Both the position numbers and the translations under genes were made by a program. Positions 53,901 to 62,583 of a DNA stretch of 64,000 nt are shown here, in pieces; within the stretch, counting starts at the first letter, position 1; each line of letters begins with the position of its first letter. The stretch is taken from contig CM060925.1 in assembly GCA_030737875.1 (NCBI GenBank), forward strand, positions 481,243,514-481,307,513, read 5' to 3'. The stretch is from Allium sativum. Its lineage: Eukaryota > Streptophyta > Magnoliopsida > Asparagales > Amaryllidaceae. Below the pieces are notes generated by a model. It did no database searches. It worked only from the letters and a program-made list of their open reading frames with translations, and was not told where the DNA came from.

Positions 53901-56900
53901 GCAATGATGGGAAACAAATGAAGTACTTAGTCGATTGTGGGAAGAAAGAGAGCCTTCCATCATTTATTACGAAACATGGAGTATTGTTTGAAGATTCCAC
54001 TGTTGATCGGAGAAGATTCTGGTTGTCTGAAACTCATATCCCTCTTAGTCTTTTAAAGGCTTATGAAGAGAAAAACATAAAGAAGAAAATGGCCCGCTTA
54101 TCGAGGAAGTTGGATCCTGAATCATCAAGTGTGAAAGGAAGTGAAATCAACACAAAGAAACGAAAACAATTGAATATTGCTGATGTTGGATTAAATACCG
54201 CGAATGAAAATGAGTGTAATGCAAAGAGGAGGAAGCGATCAGATGGGCTCTCTTTCCTATATTCTAGAAGAGAGGAATCCCAAAAAGTACTTTGCCAACA
54301 ATGTAACAAAGATGTATTGATCAGGTATGACGAATTATCTCCATATATCCACATAATCACCCATTTAGATTTTGAATCCTCCACAACTGTATACCGGATG
54401 AGTTTAAACTTAATATCAACCTACTGCACTGTTATGCGTTCCCTCATTCCGGTACTAACTTTGGTGCACTCGTCAACTTTTCTTTTGTGCTAATGAATGC
54501 ATGCTTGCGCATAGCTTTCAAATAAAATTTCGATTCTTCTCTGTTAAAAATGTCAGTGGTGCTATTATCCTGGAGAAATATCTAATAAACGTCCTATAAT
54601 AGTTGGGTAATCTAAGAGTAGAGTCATATCCACCATATTTTTAGGGCATTTAATTTTGAATTGCTACTACTGGTAGAGTCCACAAAAACGTTTTGTCATG
54701 AAATGACCTTGCTTCTCTCCTCCATAGTTTTTGGAGAGAATTCAGCCTTCAAATAGCGCTTCCTCACTGTCTTAAGCATCCTGTCAAGTGTAACTTGTGT
54801 TCCTTTCATTTCCGCGAATTGGCTAAAGCATCATTAATGCCCACAAGTAAACTTATTAAGTAAATTTCTGAACAGTTCATAATATCAACAATGTACGTCG
54901 ACCTATTTCTTAGCTCAAACAATGTAACCGATCACTTATAAAATCTTGATAACGTATGTAATGTGTTAAATGATACTTGAAGGAAAACAGTTTTCAAATC
55001 CAATTAAGAAAACATCCTTGCCCCGTGGAAGTGGTCGAACATGTCATCTTCGTACAAAAGCGAATACTTTTTTTGTCATATTGTTTAGCTCATGGTAGTC
55101 AACATAGCTTCAAGAGGTCATCTGCTTTAATGGCAAATGCTAAACGTGCTTCGTACAAATAAGAAATTTTCCAAAATAAACCCTTCTTTAGCAACTACTT
55201 TAACTTGCATCTGTAATTCTTTTTGTTCTTTGTGTCATCCTTTTGATGGGAATGACAAGTGTGCCCGCATCATTCACAATATTGATATATATAAATCGAT
55301 CCCCTGTGTTGTTGTCTCCACAAAAACATTATGATATTCCATCACAATAAGAACAGATGACTTAAACACAAATATTCACCATTCAAACATTTATTTGAAC
55401 CATTAAATTTAGACAACAAACATATTATGCTACAAATGTTGAAATGAGCCTAAAATTTACATAGATGATCCACCATATATGGATTGAACATCCATAAAAT
55501 TTTATTACATTTCTAGTAGTGCAGCTCAAGTTACGATTGATGTGTTGCAAAACAGGGGTGTCATTGATTGCTCCTCAATGACACCCCGTTTGCAGCTCCC
55601 ATTTTGCTTTCCTACTTCCACCATACGGTACAAATTAAAAATGATGTGGCTACTGGAAAGGGAGAGGAAGTGTCGTTATTCAATTCAGACTGTGTGGTGA
55701 AATCAGGGGGCTTTAGAGGTGTTGCACTGTTTAGGGTGCCATTAAACGCTCCTACACACACACATTGAAATTCTTGGGAATGTGTCACAACTTTAGCTTT
55801 TGTCCATCATCAGTTCTTAGTGTCACCACATCATCATACAGTCGAGTTACATTCTATCTTCTAAGGTAGTTCATGTCCAAAATAATACCAAATCTAACAC
55901 ATGCAAGATTAAACAAATCATACCAAAACACATTCATTATTCGGTGAATCAGTATGATGACAAACCATACACAAATTAACCGAACTCCCAACGAGAGTCG
56001 ACATTTCAAAGGTATATATCAAGTAAATCGGGTTTTAATTTTAATTTAGCTACCCAAATGTGTACATAAATGCAAAACGTACCTTGGATGGTAATGCATT
56101 TTTCCTTTTCCTTTGCCAAAAACATGACCTACGAACTATGAATACCATTCAACACATACGTCTTCATAACCATTCCTTACTCAGCCAATAGTAGACAATC
56201 CTCCCTAATATGCCCAAGCTAATCACAGTCAAATCACTCCTTTCAAATTAGCCGATTCTTGAAGGCATTGCTATTAAAAATCTTAAAATCCTATGATTTG
56301 AATCTCGTTTCAAATCGAATCCCTTCCCTTGTGATTCGATTCATATTCCGATTCAAACCCAGCTAATACTGTAGTTTTGAAAAATCATTCAGTTCAAATT
56401 GATGTATTCAATATACTTATTTGAATCTACAATTTCAAATCTAATCATTTTCAAACAAATAAATAAGAAAATGAGAGAAAATGAAGTTGTAGGTTTACAT
56501 GTAGAAGTTCAAATATCAAAATTACGACGTATATGCAAACCTTAAAATATAGATTTATTAAATTTACGATTTACGATATGAATCCCTTTTTGATTTATAG
56601 TTTAAGTTTTACGATTTACGATTTGAATCTCATTTTGAAAACCTTGCTTCAAAAGATGATCTTTCCCCAGTTGGTTCCTATTTGCCCTTATTTTGATTTT
56701 TGACCAGCTTTGCCTTGCAGCTGCTGCTTTCGTTGGAACTTCCTCTTTCCACCCGTTTACGGCTTAGTTTCCTCCTTTTAAACAATGGCCTGCATCTGCT
56801 GAGAGTACAAGCTCTCTTATCTTGGAGTCATATCGACGATCTTTTGAAAATGTTCATCCACTTAAATTACTAGGCGCTCTCCTAATAGTCATTCAATTCG

Positions 56901-58926
56901 GTCGTGAACTTTTCATTTTTTCTTTAGAGGACTACCATGAATGATTTCTCCACTATTTAAATCAACAAACTCTTAAACAACATATACCTCTGTGCAACAT
57001 ATATAACTTCTTTAAAGCAAAATTTTAACTGATCTCAAGTGAACTAATTCTCGAGTGTGGCAGTTCAAATCACATTTCACCAACTCATAGCTTGACGCTG
57101 AAGTTATCGTTAAAGTTAGTTTCCTCTTATGAGCATCTTCTAGTTTGAAATCATCAAAAATGCTCATGCACTTATCGAGCCAATCATACAAATCCAAAGC
57201 AGATTTTCCCATAAACAGTTTCCATCCAAGATTGAAATAATCTTCGTACAGCCTTTTAATATCGGCTCTTTGTGATTGCGCTTGCCCACCACCAACCACA
57301 ACACCAGCAGTTACTCGTTGGAATAACTTTTTCCAGTGCTATATGCGTGTGCATGTTTCCTTGTGAGTGGGCAAGGACCAGCTTGAATATAAACATTGTC
57401 AACTTTGTTGCATGGAAATAAGAATCCAGAAGACAATGTGTAAATGAGTTATAGGGTAAATGAAAAATATAGCTAGGCAGCAACACTTTAATTAAACAAA
57501 ACCAAGTAATGATTGTTTTCTTTGAACCCTCTTTCTTACTTATATTTTTCAATGTTTGCTCTTTTGGATATCAAACTGGATCTTCTTCTTCGTGAAAGAA
57601 ATAACTTAGTGCTTGAGCTATTTCTAAATTGGTCATCAGAAAGAAAGTTGGTAAAATGCAAGTAATAGTTTTAGTATCGTTGATAAGATAAAATACAAAC
57701 AAAATCATATACGAACAGAAGTATTTCTATCAATTCTTGTTTCTCCAGTAAGCATAAATATGTAATGTTGGTCAAATGTATATGGTAGTCATCTCCTATT
57801 TAAGCCCTTTATAATTGGCATTTTGTCATGAGTTAAATGCATATTTCCTTACTCTCCAAATTATTTAAATTTTGAAAAATCCCAACTTTTAGTCTCTTTT
57901 TTGGTTCCTGGTTATCTAACTGGCGAACCCTACGTTTACCATCTTCTATTATGGTAGCGTATTCTGTCAGATTTTATGTTGCTTGCTGCTTTGGGTTGTT
58001 TGTTTTAGTCTTGATAAAATTTGCTATTTCTCACAGCCCAATTTCACCATTTTCAGCATCAACCTTGATATTTATTATCCCTTGTTATTATGGGAGTTGC
58101 ACCCTCTTCTGTTGTTCTTTAAAAACATTGAATGAACTATTGTTCTCAAAAATCTTAAAATCCTAAAATTGGAATCCTGTTTTAAATCGCATCCCTCCCT
58201 TCACGATTCGATTTATATTTCGATTCAAACCAAGCTAATACCACATTTAAAAATATCATTCAATTCAAGTTAACAAATTCAGTATACTTATTTGGGCCTA
58301 CAATTCCAATTTTAATCATTTAAAAACAGACTAAAAGTGGAGCAAGAGAGAATGATGTTTTAGGTTCAGATGCAGAAGTTTAAACATCAAAATTAATTTC
58401 AAAGTGTGTGCGAACTTTAAACTGCATGATTTTTGAATCCACGATTTGCGATTTAAACCCCGTGCTGATTATAGTTTAAATTTTACGATTTACGATTCGA
58501 ATCTCATTTTGGAAACCTTGAATGAACAGAATTCTGACTTTTCCTTCACTGCATTTATCAAGATATATTGATTATGTGAGCCCCTTTCTGATGTTCTCGA
58601 TGGGCAAATACTATTGCTTATGAGCATCTATTAGTTGAGATCCCCCCCCCCCCCTCATATCGTCTTGTTTCTGTTGCCAACTTCGACACAAATGACCCCG
58701 TAATTGGTTATATAAAATGTGTCTATTATCTATGCAATTTTATCATAGTAAAATGCTAAATTATATCAGTTCTTACAGTACGTCTGAGCTTATCTTTCTA
58801 TTTACAATTACAGGGAGGCCATAAACTGCCAGCTATGCGATGGTACGTCTGTCCTCTACTTTTTTCCGCATCTTTAATTTGTAGACACACAAACACACAC
58901 ACACACATATATACATACACACACAC

Positions 58927-58989
<63 letters not shown>

Positions 58990-61355
58990 TACATACATAC
59001 ACACACACACACACATTTTTGTACTTTATCAACCATACAATTAAAAAAAAAAAATAGAAACTGAATTTTTGGAGTTCCTTAACATGAAAACCTAAGGCTG
59101 TTCTCTATTATGTGCTTTAGTTTATTAATTTCTTCCTGCAATTTTTGAAACTTGGGAGTTCATACCTGACTAAGGTTGATTTTAGCAAAACTGAGTTAGT
59201 ATCTACATTCTGCTTGAATTAATTATATCATGAAGTGTGAAAACAAATAGAGGGTTCATTTGTTAAATTTCTTTAATTATTTGCTCTATACTGTCCAGGT
59301 CTTTTTCACAAGAAACATGTGAGAGGCCCAAAGACATCAACAACTACAAACTACACATGTACCAATTGCAAGAATACAAAATGCTTGAATATGGAAGAAA
59401 AGGGGAGAAAAGGTTCAAAGTCAAAGAGCACTGGTACAAACTGTACACCAGGGAAAGGGAAAGAATCAATTGATATAGGAGCAAAAATCAAGGACACAGG
59501 AAATTTTGAAGAAAAAAACATAGATGAAAAAAGCAAGGTGGGAAATCTCAAAGACGTAAGCAATGGTAAAATTCATTTTAAGGAAATGAACACGGGTAAC
59601 ACCAACAAAAAAACAGACGAAAACAAAACCGCAAACGAAGATAACAGCATACAAAAGTGGAACTTTAGAGAGAGAAAAAAATATAACAAATATACATGGA
59701 ATGAAGAGGAGGTTCAAAAGGAAGTAAGACCTTTAAAGCTAAAAATAAAATTTCAAGGGCGTAGTATAGCTCCAACTACCAGAGAATCTTCAGTGAATAA
59801 TCTGTCAGAAGCAGTAGCAGAAAACCGACAACTTGTTTTGAAGTTGAGCAGTAAGAAGTGTCACAAAGGAAGCAGGAAAAGTAAATCAGAAAGTAAGAAA
59901 TCGAAAATTTTGACGAATGCGAAGACCTGGAATAAAAGAAAGCGATCAGTTGTGCATCGTTCTTACTGGTTGAATGGGTTATTATGGACACCCAAGGCAG
60001 CTACAGAGCAACAAATGCATTTTAGAAAAGGAAATGTTATTCTCCCTTTACAAAACGACCAAGAGCCAATTAAAAATCCAACGTGCTGTCTTTGTCATAA
60101 GGATTATGATGATGGAGTTATTTACATACGTTGTGAACGCTGTCACGGTAATTTTCCTTGTATACCTCTGATGCTTCTTTTGCAGTATGCCTTTTTCCCA
60201 TATGATAGGAAATAACCTATTACTGATTGTACAATTACTTTTTGAGAAATAAGTCATTAATTTCACTGGACTAATCAAAGCTTTATGCTTAGAAGCCAAA
60301 CTTTTACAAAGGGCTAATATTCTGTAGATTGAATTGCAATTTGATGAAAACAAAGTTTAAAATGGATGGAAATATGTTTCAACAACATAATCGAGGTAAT
60401 AACAGGGAAGAAAATATAATGAAAGAAAGCTGAAGAGTCTTTGTACGTCATTGTAAAGTGAAAATGAAAAAGAACATGGAATATTTTTTATTTTTAACGT
60501 TTGAGTGAATGAACCACTGGTCACTGTAGATTATATATGCTAAAGCAGTTTAGAAAGTTCACAATGATGTGCTTTCATCACATTTGGAACCATTTACTTT
60601 TTCATGTGATTGTGTTTCTCATTTCTATTCCCTCTGGGTCAAACATGATTAATGCATCACATGGTTTCTTTTTTGTTATACTTAGCCTTAACACCAACTT
60701 TACTGAAGGTTTGGCATGCTGTTCAAAGCACGATTTTATTTGGACTTTTTTTGGTATGGTCTTCTGGTTTAGCTAGATTTTCTCAGCACTGTTTATTTAA
60801 GTTTAACACTCAAATTTAACCCACATAATTAGTAATAATTCGATGCTAGTGTTCGATAGTACTACTGCTGGTAACCTTCTTTCAAACCATTCACCAGCGC
60901 AGTTGAAGGGACAATAACTTTAGACACTTGTAAGGAGAACTGTAACATCTCTGCTATTCTTTTTTAATGCAGATTGGTTCCATGGCGATACATTTTCTCT
61001 CACAGCTGAAAACATTGATAAGCTGATTGGATTTAGATGCCATAAATGTCGCAAGAGAAACAAACCTGAATGCCCTTTCTTAAATAATGCACTGTTTCGT
61101 AATACCAGTTTAGATATGGCAGTTAGTGAAGTCCACAATGATCAAGATAATAATTGCAGTGGATCAATTGATTACAAAAAGGATCGTTTGGATGTAGGAG
61201 TGGATAAGTGTGACAAAAATCATAATGTTATAGATAAAAGTAGTGGCTGTTCAGATGAAACTTCAGCAATGAATGGGTGCATAAATGATCTGGAAAAATT
61301 GCATGGTGTGCCAATTGAAGATTGTTTGGTTTATAAAGATCAAAGCAAACGTTGA
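27791..61355 (+). CDS. PTM-like DDT/PHD-finger protein, nine exons
   Basis: Nine exons (27791-28344, 28434-29042, 29881-31219, 53198-53483, 53571-53695, 53777-54324, 58814-58842, 59299-60147, 60973-61355) join in frame through GT-AG introns into 1573 codons. The predicted protein has a Tudor/Agenet-like segment (residues 3-47), a DDT domain from about 110, a WHIM-type motif near 188-204, and a canonical PHD finger at 309-350 (C-x2-C, GCPAAFHSKC, DWYCPEC). It also has a WSD/WHIM-like region with WWRGG near 900-985, and two further PHD-type fingers at 1144-1187 and 1426-1472. This order matches Arabidopsis PTM-type DDT proteins, which read histone marks and act in chromatin-based transcription control. 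Known PTM is described as having C-terminal membrane segments and relaying plastid signals; none are visible here. Basic clusters (KKRKQ, KRRKR, KRKRS) suit a nuclear protein. The frame is intact, so the gene is probably functional. The symbol is left blank because orthology was not tested. Confidence 0.9.
28434..29042 (+). CDS. Exon 2: end of DDT, WHIM motif, PHD finger 1
   Basis: Starts after TGTAG and restores the codon for Arg in CLRNIDWEK. Contains FITWPMFLLNYL (WHIM1-like) and the first PHD finger with all zinc ligands. The donor must be GGT|GTGAGT at 29043; splitting two bases earlier gives an immediate stop. Confidence 0.92.
29043..29880 (+). other. Intron 2 with homopolymer runs
   Basis: 838 bp. 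It holds a poly-T run (about 29199-29218), a poly-G run (about 29272-29285) and a poly-C run (about 29608-29620). No coding or element structure is seen. The acceptor is TTTTTTCAG. Confidence 0.8.
29881..31219 (+). CDS. Exon 3: largest exon, Ser/Asn-rich linker and conserved central region
   Basis: Residues 388-834. The first part (DSYECYTSHHYYNKKDSY) follows PHD1 as in PTM-like proteins. A low-conservation Ser/Asn/Val-rich stretch follows, then a conserved block from YINYYIFGRIALSICKEL through CDWCFSCRGF to SGPWVKPHYSQHWRQ. The donor GCGATC|GTAAGT leaves phase 0. Confidence 0.9.
31360..31894. mobile_element. hAT-type non-autonomous element 1 (535 bp)
   Basis: Begins CAAGGTTCGAGAAC and ends CTTGAACCTTG, short terminal inverted repeats, and is flanked by a perfect 8-bp duplication GTATATAT (31352-31359 and 31895-31902). 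The 8-bp duplication is characteristic of hAT elements. It has no transposase. Confidence 0.8.
31915..32292. mobile_element. Foldback (long inverted repeat) MITE
   Basis: Two arms of about 120-150 bp face each other. The left arm contains GTGAGCTACACCGTTTCAGA and TTGTAGATGTTCAATCCA. The right arm contains the inverse forms TGGATTGAACAACTACAA and GAAACGATGTAGCTCAC. The termini share a GTTTGCA motif. Half of this element recurs at about 55374-55563. Confidence 0.7.
33053..33135. repeat. TA/TG/CA microsatellite with palindrome
   Basis: (AT)n, then (TG)n, then (AC)n. A perfect 26-bp alternating purine-pyrimidine palindrome (33106-33131) centres on TGCGCA. Confidence 0.9.
33431..34127. mobile_element. 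hAT-type non-autonomous element 2 (697 bp)
   Basis: Begins CAAGGTTTAAGGC and ends CTCGAACCTTG, with a perfect 8-bp flanking duplication GTGTACAT (33423-33430 and 34128-34135). It is related to element 1 at its termini. It carries a truncated SINE on the minus strand. Confidence 0.82.
33541..33716 (-). mobile_element. 5'-truncated tRNA-type SINE inside hAT element 2
   Basis: On the minus strand it reads CAGGTTCGAGTCCCGGCC (B box) and continues to TGGGTATCCACC plus a T-run. It matches the 3' part of the complete copy at 41167-41383, but the A-box region is missing. Confidence 0.7.
34136..35215. other. LTR-like fragment in intron 3
   Basis: Contains TTTTATAGTGGTTCGAC followed by CTACGTCCACTCC and GATTACAATTACAA near 34938-35010. 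The LTRs at 7665-9226 and 61707-62499 share the core phrase. It is probably a decayed LTR; the ends were not found. Confidence 0.45.
35216..36800. other. Old retrotransposon-like sequence in intron 3
   Basis: Begins near AACAACCCTCCCTACATGAT and includes a local tandem array. The composition resembles a gypsy-type LTR, possibly in minus orientation. No coding sequence is seen. Confidence 0.35.
36099..36375. repeat. ~51-54-bp degenerate tandem repeat
   Basis: About five units of the form GACTCGCTA.TGAGCAACTCC-TGTCT-ATC-GCTATCATCGAAGTCATA. Confidence 0.7.
36801..39110. other. Intron 3 spacer, nothing recognised
   Basis: No coding sequence or bounded element is found. One near-perfect 28-bp palindrome lies at 38525-38552 (TGTAGGGA...TCCCTACA). 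Confidence 0.4.
39114..39974. mobile_element. PIF/Harbinger-like MITE (861 bp)
   Basis: Terminal inverted repeats of about 40 bp: the left starts GGGTGCTACTATTCATGCCC and the right ends GGGTATGAATAGTAGCACCC. They are flanked by TTA on both sides (39111-39113 and 39975-39977), the usual 3-bp target duplication of this superfamily. The inside is AT-rich without transposase. Confidence 0.8.
40620..40905. repeat. Degenerate local repeat CGATTTAGGGTTCGAACTC
   Basis: Several diverged direct and rearranged copies of CGATTTAGGGTTCGAACTC and AAATCGATCTGAG. The origin is not recognised. Confidence 0.6.
41167..41383 (+). mobile_element. tRNA-derived SINE, near full length
   Basis: A 217-bp insert flanked by a 16-bp duplication with one mismatch (TATCAGCTAGAAATTT at 41151-41166, TATCAGCCAGAAATTT at 41384-41399). 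It has Pol III box A-like TGGCGCAAACGG and box B GGTTCGAGCCC, followed by a body ending GGGTATCCACC. Long duplications and Pol III boxes are the SINE hallmarks. Confidence 0.82.
42190..45650. repeat. Tandem duplication, unit 1 (~3.5 kb)
   Basis: Starts near AACAAATAGCATTTG and ends near CTATTTTCCTGTAAGTTC. A second diverged unit follows directly. Shared landmarks include CTAATAAGATGGAGGGATGG / CCAATAAGATGGAAGGGTGG and AACTCAATTTGCATGACRAC. Confidence 0.6.
45651..45820. repeat. Tandem duplication, unit 2, first part
   Basis: Resembles 42205-42350 (GATCAAATGTTGT, then TTATTAGTCA/TTGTTAGTCA). The match breaks off near 45820 and resumes at 49905. Confidence 0.55.
47942..47976. repeat. (TA)n microsatellite
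   Basis: About 17 uninterrupted TA units. Confidence 0.9.
48650..49026 (+). repeat. MITE-like repeat, copy 1 of 3
   Basis: Runs from GGTTTTCAAAATGAGATTCA to CGTATGATTTTAAGATTTTT. Related copies lie in opposite orientation at 56275-56647 and 58138-58517. Both ends contain inverse forms of GATTCAAATCGTA, so it is partly self-complementary. Confidence 0.65.
49905..51945. repeat. Tandem duplication, unit 2, second part
   Basis: Resumes the match to 42350-45620 and ends near CTATTTTTCTGTAAGTAC. It is shorter than unit 1, so internal deletions have occurred. Confidence 0.55.
51946..53197. other. Terminal part of intron 3
   Basis: No element with clear ends is seen. The last bases carry a T-rich tract and TTTTTTTGCAG, a strong acceptor. 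Confidence 0.5.
53198..53483 (+). CDS. Exon 4: WWRGG region
   Basis: Residues 835-929. Contains a basic stretch (SSKKRGRKS) and DTYWWRGGRLSRHVFQCKTL, a conserved block of PTM-like proteins. The donor is CAAG|GTAATT. Confidence 0.9.
53571..53695 (+). CDS. Exon 5: WSD/WHIM-like region
   Basis: Encodes AGYKAIPDILYPASSE and the SWRTAVEMSKSVAELIYY helix region. Only the donor TAT|GTAGGT keeps the frame; the alternative four bases later would give a stop. Confidence 0.88.
53777..54324 (+). CDS. Exon 6: end of WSD-like region, basic NLS-like segment, start of PHD 2
   Basis: Begins AKDFDSHVKWGELSNTH. Carries basic clusters KKRKQ and KRRKRSD and ends with LCQQCNKDVLI, the first zinc pair of the second PHD finger. 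The donor is ATCAG|GTATGA. Confidence 0.9.
55374..55563. mobile_element. Half copy of the foldback element
   Basis: Matches 32093-32262 in direct orientation (TTTGAACCATTAAATTT, ATTATGCTACAAATGT) and ends with CAGGGGTGTCATTGA. Confidence 0.6.
55575..55760. mobile_element. Possible second MITE abutting the half copy
   Basis: Starts CAATGACACCCCGTTTGCAG and ends TTTAGGGTGCCATTAAAC, so both ends show an ATGRCACCC motif in inverse orientation. No clean target duplication is seen. Confidence 0.4.
56160..57310 (-). pseudogene. Ty3/gypsy-type gag remnant in intron 6 (antisense)
   Basis: The minus-strand frame at 57299-57012 includes DLYDWLDKCMSIFDDF and LEDAHKRKLTL, which resemble the gag pattern W-L-x-x-x-x-x-I-F-x-x-x-x-x-x-D-x-x-K. 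Further on (56227-56195) C-D-stop-L-G-H-I-R-E-D-C resembles a zinc knuckle (C-x2-C-x3-G-H-x4-C) with one Cys codon lost to a stop. A MITE-like repeat is inserted between the two parts. Confidence 0.5.
56275..56647 (-). repeat. MITE-like repeat, copy 2 of 3
   Basis: Starts AAAAATCTTAAAATCCTATG and ends CTCATTTTGAAAACC, the inverse of copy 1 at 48650-49026. Confidence 0.65.
58138..58517 (-). repeat. MITE-like repeat, copy 3 of 3
   Basis: Same family and orientation as copy 2. It is flanked by the direct repeat TTGAATGAAC (58128-58137 and 58518-58527), a candidate 9-10-bp target duplication of Mutator type. Confidence 0.6.
58814..58842 (+). CDS. Exon 7: 29-nt microexon in PHD finger 2
   Basis: Between TTACAG and GTACGT. 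It completes an Arg codon and encodes EAINCQLCD plus the first base of a Gly codon. With the flanking exons it gives C-x2-C...C-x2-C-D-G-L-F-H-K-K-H. Skipping it would remove the second zinc pair and shift the frame. Confidence 0.85.
58884..59015. repeat. (AC)n-(AT)n-(AC)n microsatellite in intron 7
   Basis: Compound microsatellite 42 bp after the microexon donor, with a long central AT run. Confidence 0.9.
59299..60147 (+). CDS. Exon 8: end of PHD 2, Lys-rich linker, start of PHD 3
   Basis: Begins LFHKKHVRGPK and closes PHD 2 with YTCTNC. A long Lys/Asn/Thr-rich linker follows, then HRSYWLNGLLW, typical of PTM-like proteins, and TCCLCHKDYDDG...CERCH of PHD 3. The donor is CACG|GTAATT. Confidence 0.9.
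60148..60972 (+). other. Intron 8
   Basis: 825 bp, splitting PHD 3 between H1446 and D1447. No element or coding sequence is recognised. Confidence 0.75.
60973..61355 (+). CDS. Exon 9: end of PHD 3 and C-terminus
   Basis: Begins DWFHGDTFSLTAENID and completes the finger with GFRCHKCRKRNKPECP. About 100 low-conservation acidic/polar residues follow to a TGA at 61353-61355. No membrane segment is seen. The end could be different if a later exon is used (see 61441-61514). Confidence 0.78.
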
Positions 61356-61706
61356 TATCTTCGGTATATACTTGTGACCCATTTAACCTAAATACTTCTT
61401 ATCATTGATCATTAAATGACGGGATTCCTCTGTGATGCAGCATGTTATCCACAAATTATTCCATTGGCTTGAACCTGTGAGAGATCTCCTCACTTTTGAG
61501 AACCTGCATGGAGGTGCGATTTCTGTTTTTCCTTTTAATCCTTAATGTGACATTAAAATATACCCAAATTATTAATAATGTTTTAGGGAACATTTTGAGA
61601 ATATATACAATATTTTTTGGATATCGTGCATTTTATTTGATACTAAGTTTGTTAATCTCTGTGGACTTGAGTAATCCCAATAAAGGAGCAATACAATGCT
61701 AACTTG
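61356..61706 (+). other. 3' region of the gene, possible extra exon
   Basis: An AG-bounded open stretch at 61441-61514 (HVIHKLFHWLEPVRDLLTF in frame 0, followed by GGAG|GTGCGA) could be an exon or part of the 3' untranslated region. AATAAA near 61679 is a possible polyadenylation signal. Confidence 0.35.
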
Positions 61707-62499
61707 TGTTACGTTCCCGATTGTTTACACTAAAAAATGGTCCAAACACCCTAGAATCGTGTGTAGAGCATGAAATATGAAGAAACAACGAATAGAAATG
61801 AGAAAAAACAAGACGACATGATTTTATAGTGGTTCGGCAATCAGGCCTACGTCAACTTGATGTGATCTTTTATTCATCATACCGTACGATTACAAATACA
61901 TTTGTAAGAAAATAGTGAAAAGTGTTGAGGGAGGCCACGGCCACACTCTTGTGCGTGTATTAGAGAGCCAAAGGAAGAAGATGTCAGAAGATCCCCTGAA
62001 AATGAGGCCCCTGGGGCGTATTTATAGAAGTGCATGAATCCGGGTCGGCCAAGACCACGGATGCACGTGGCATCCGATCCGGAGTTCGCGGCATAGTCAG
62101 TGGATCATGTTCTTGTGATTGAATAAGTCTCTAGAAAATAGTCGGAGTCTGGGTCGGCATACTCCGGTTCGACATAGTCGAACCGGGCATATCGAGCCGG
62201 AGTTACACTAGGTGGTGGTGATGATAGGCATGTCGAGCCGGGTTAGATTGAACTCACTTCACCGATCCGGGCTAGTCGAGCCGAAATGAGGTGAAGTCAT
62301 GTGGAAGGCCGAGCCGGCCTTCACCGATCCGGGGAATATCGAACCGGAATCCAAGTCATCCAAGCTCACACCTTCGAGTGCTTCGTCACTTCAATCAAGT
62401 ATGTCTGGGCTTGTCCAAGCCCATGTCCAAGTCCTGAGCACTTAAGTGATGACTGATGAGAAGTCCATAGTGTGACGGCCTTGCAAAAAGGGGTCAACA
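61707..62499 (-). repeat. Solo or fragmentary LTR
   Basis: Begins TGTTACGTTCCCG and ends GGGGTCAACA. Shares with the LTR at 7665-9226 the phrase TTTATAGTGGTTCGG and a minus-strand TATAAATA next to CCCCAGGGG. No matching target duplication was found, so the exact ends are tentative. Confidence 0.55.
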
Positions 62500-62583
62500 C
62501 CGGCTAAGTCTCGGTTATGACATTCATGTTTCACTTGTTGAGATCGGACCTTGGATCCCTTGAAACAAAGTTTGTGTCGGAAG

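Larger units (their letters stand above)
54325..58813 (+). other. Intron 6, ~4.5 kb, with transposon remnants
   Basis: 4489 bp lying inside the second PHD finger. It contains foldback-type and MITE-like repeats and an antisense gag remnant. About 54325-55370 and 57560-58130 hold nothing I recognise. Confidence 0.8.

Noticed and set aside
58798..59044. Open frames in the 58.8-59.0 kb region on both strands
   Set aside because: They are translations of the AC/AT microsatellite.
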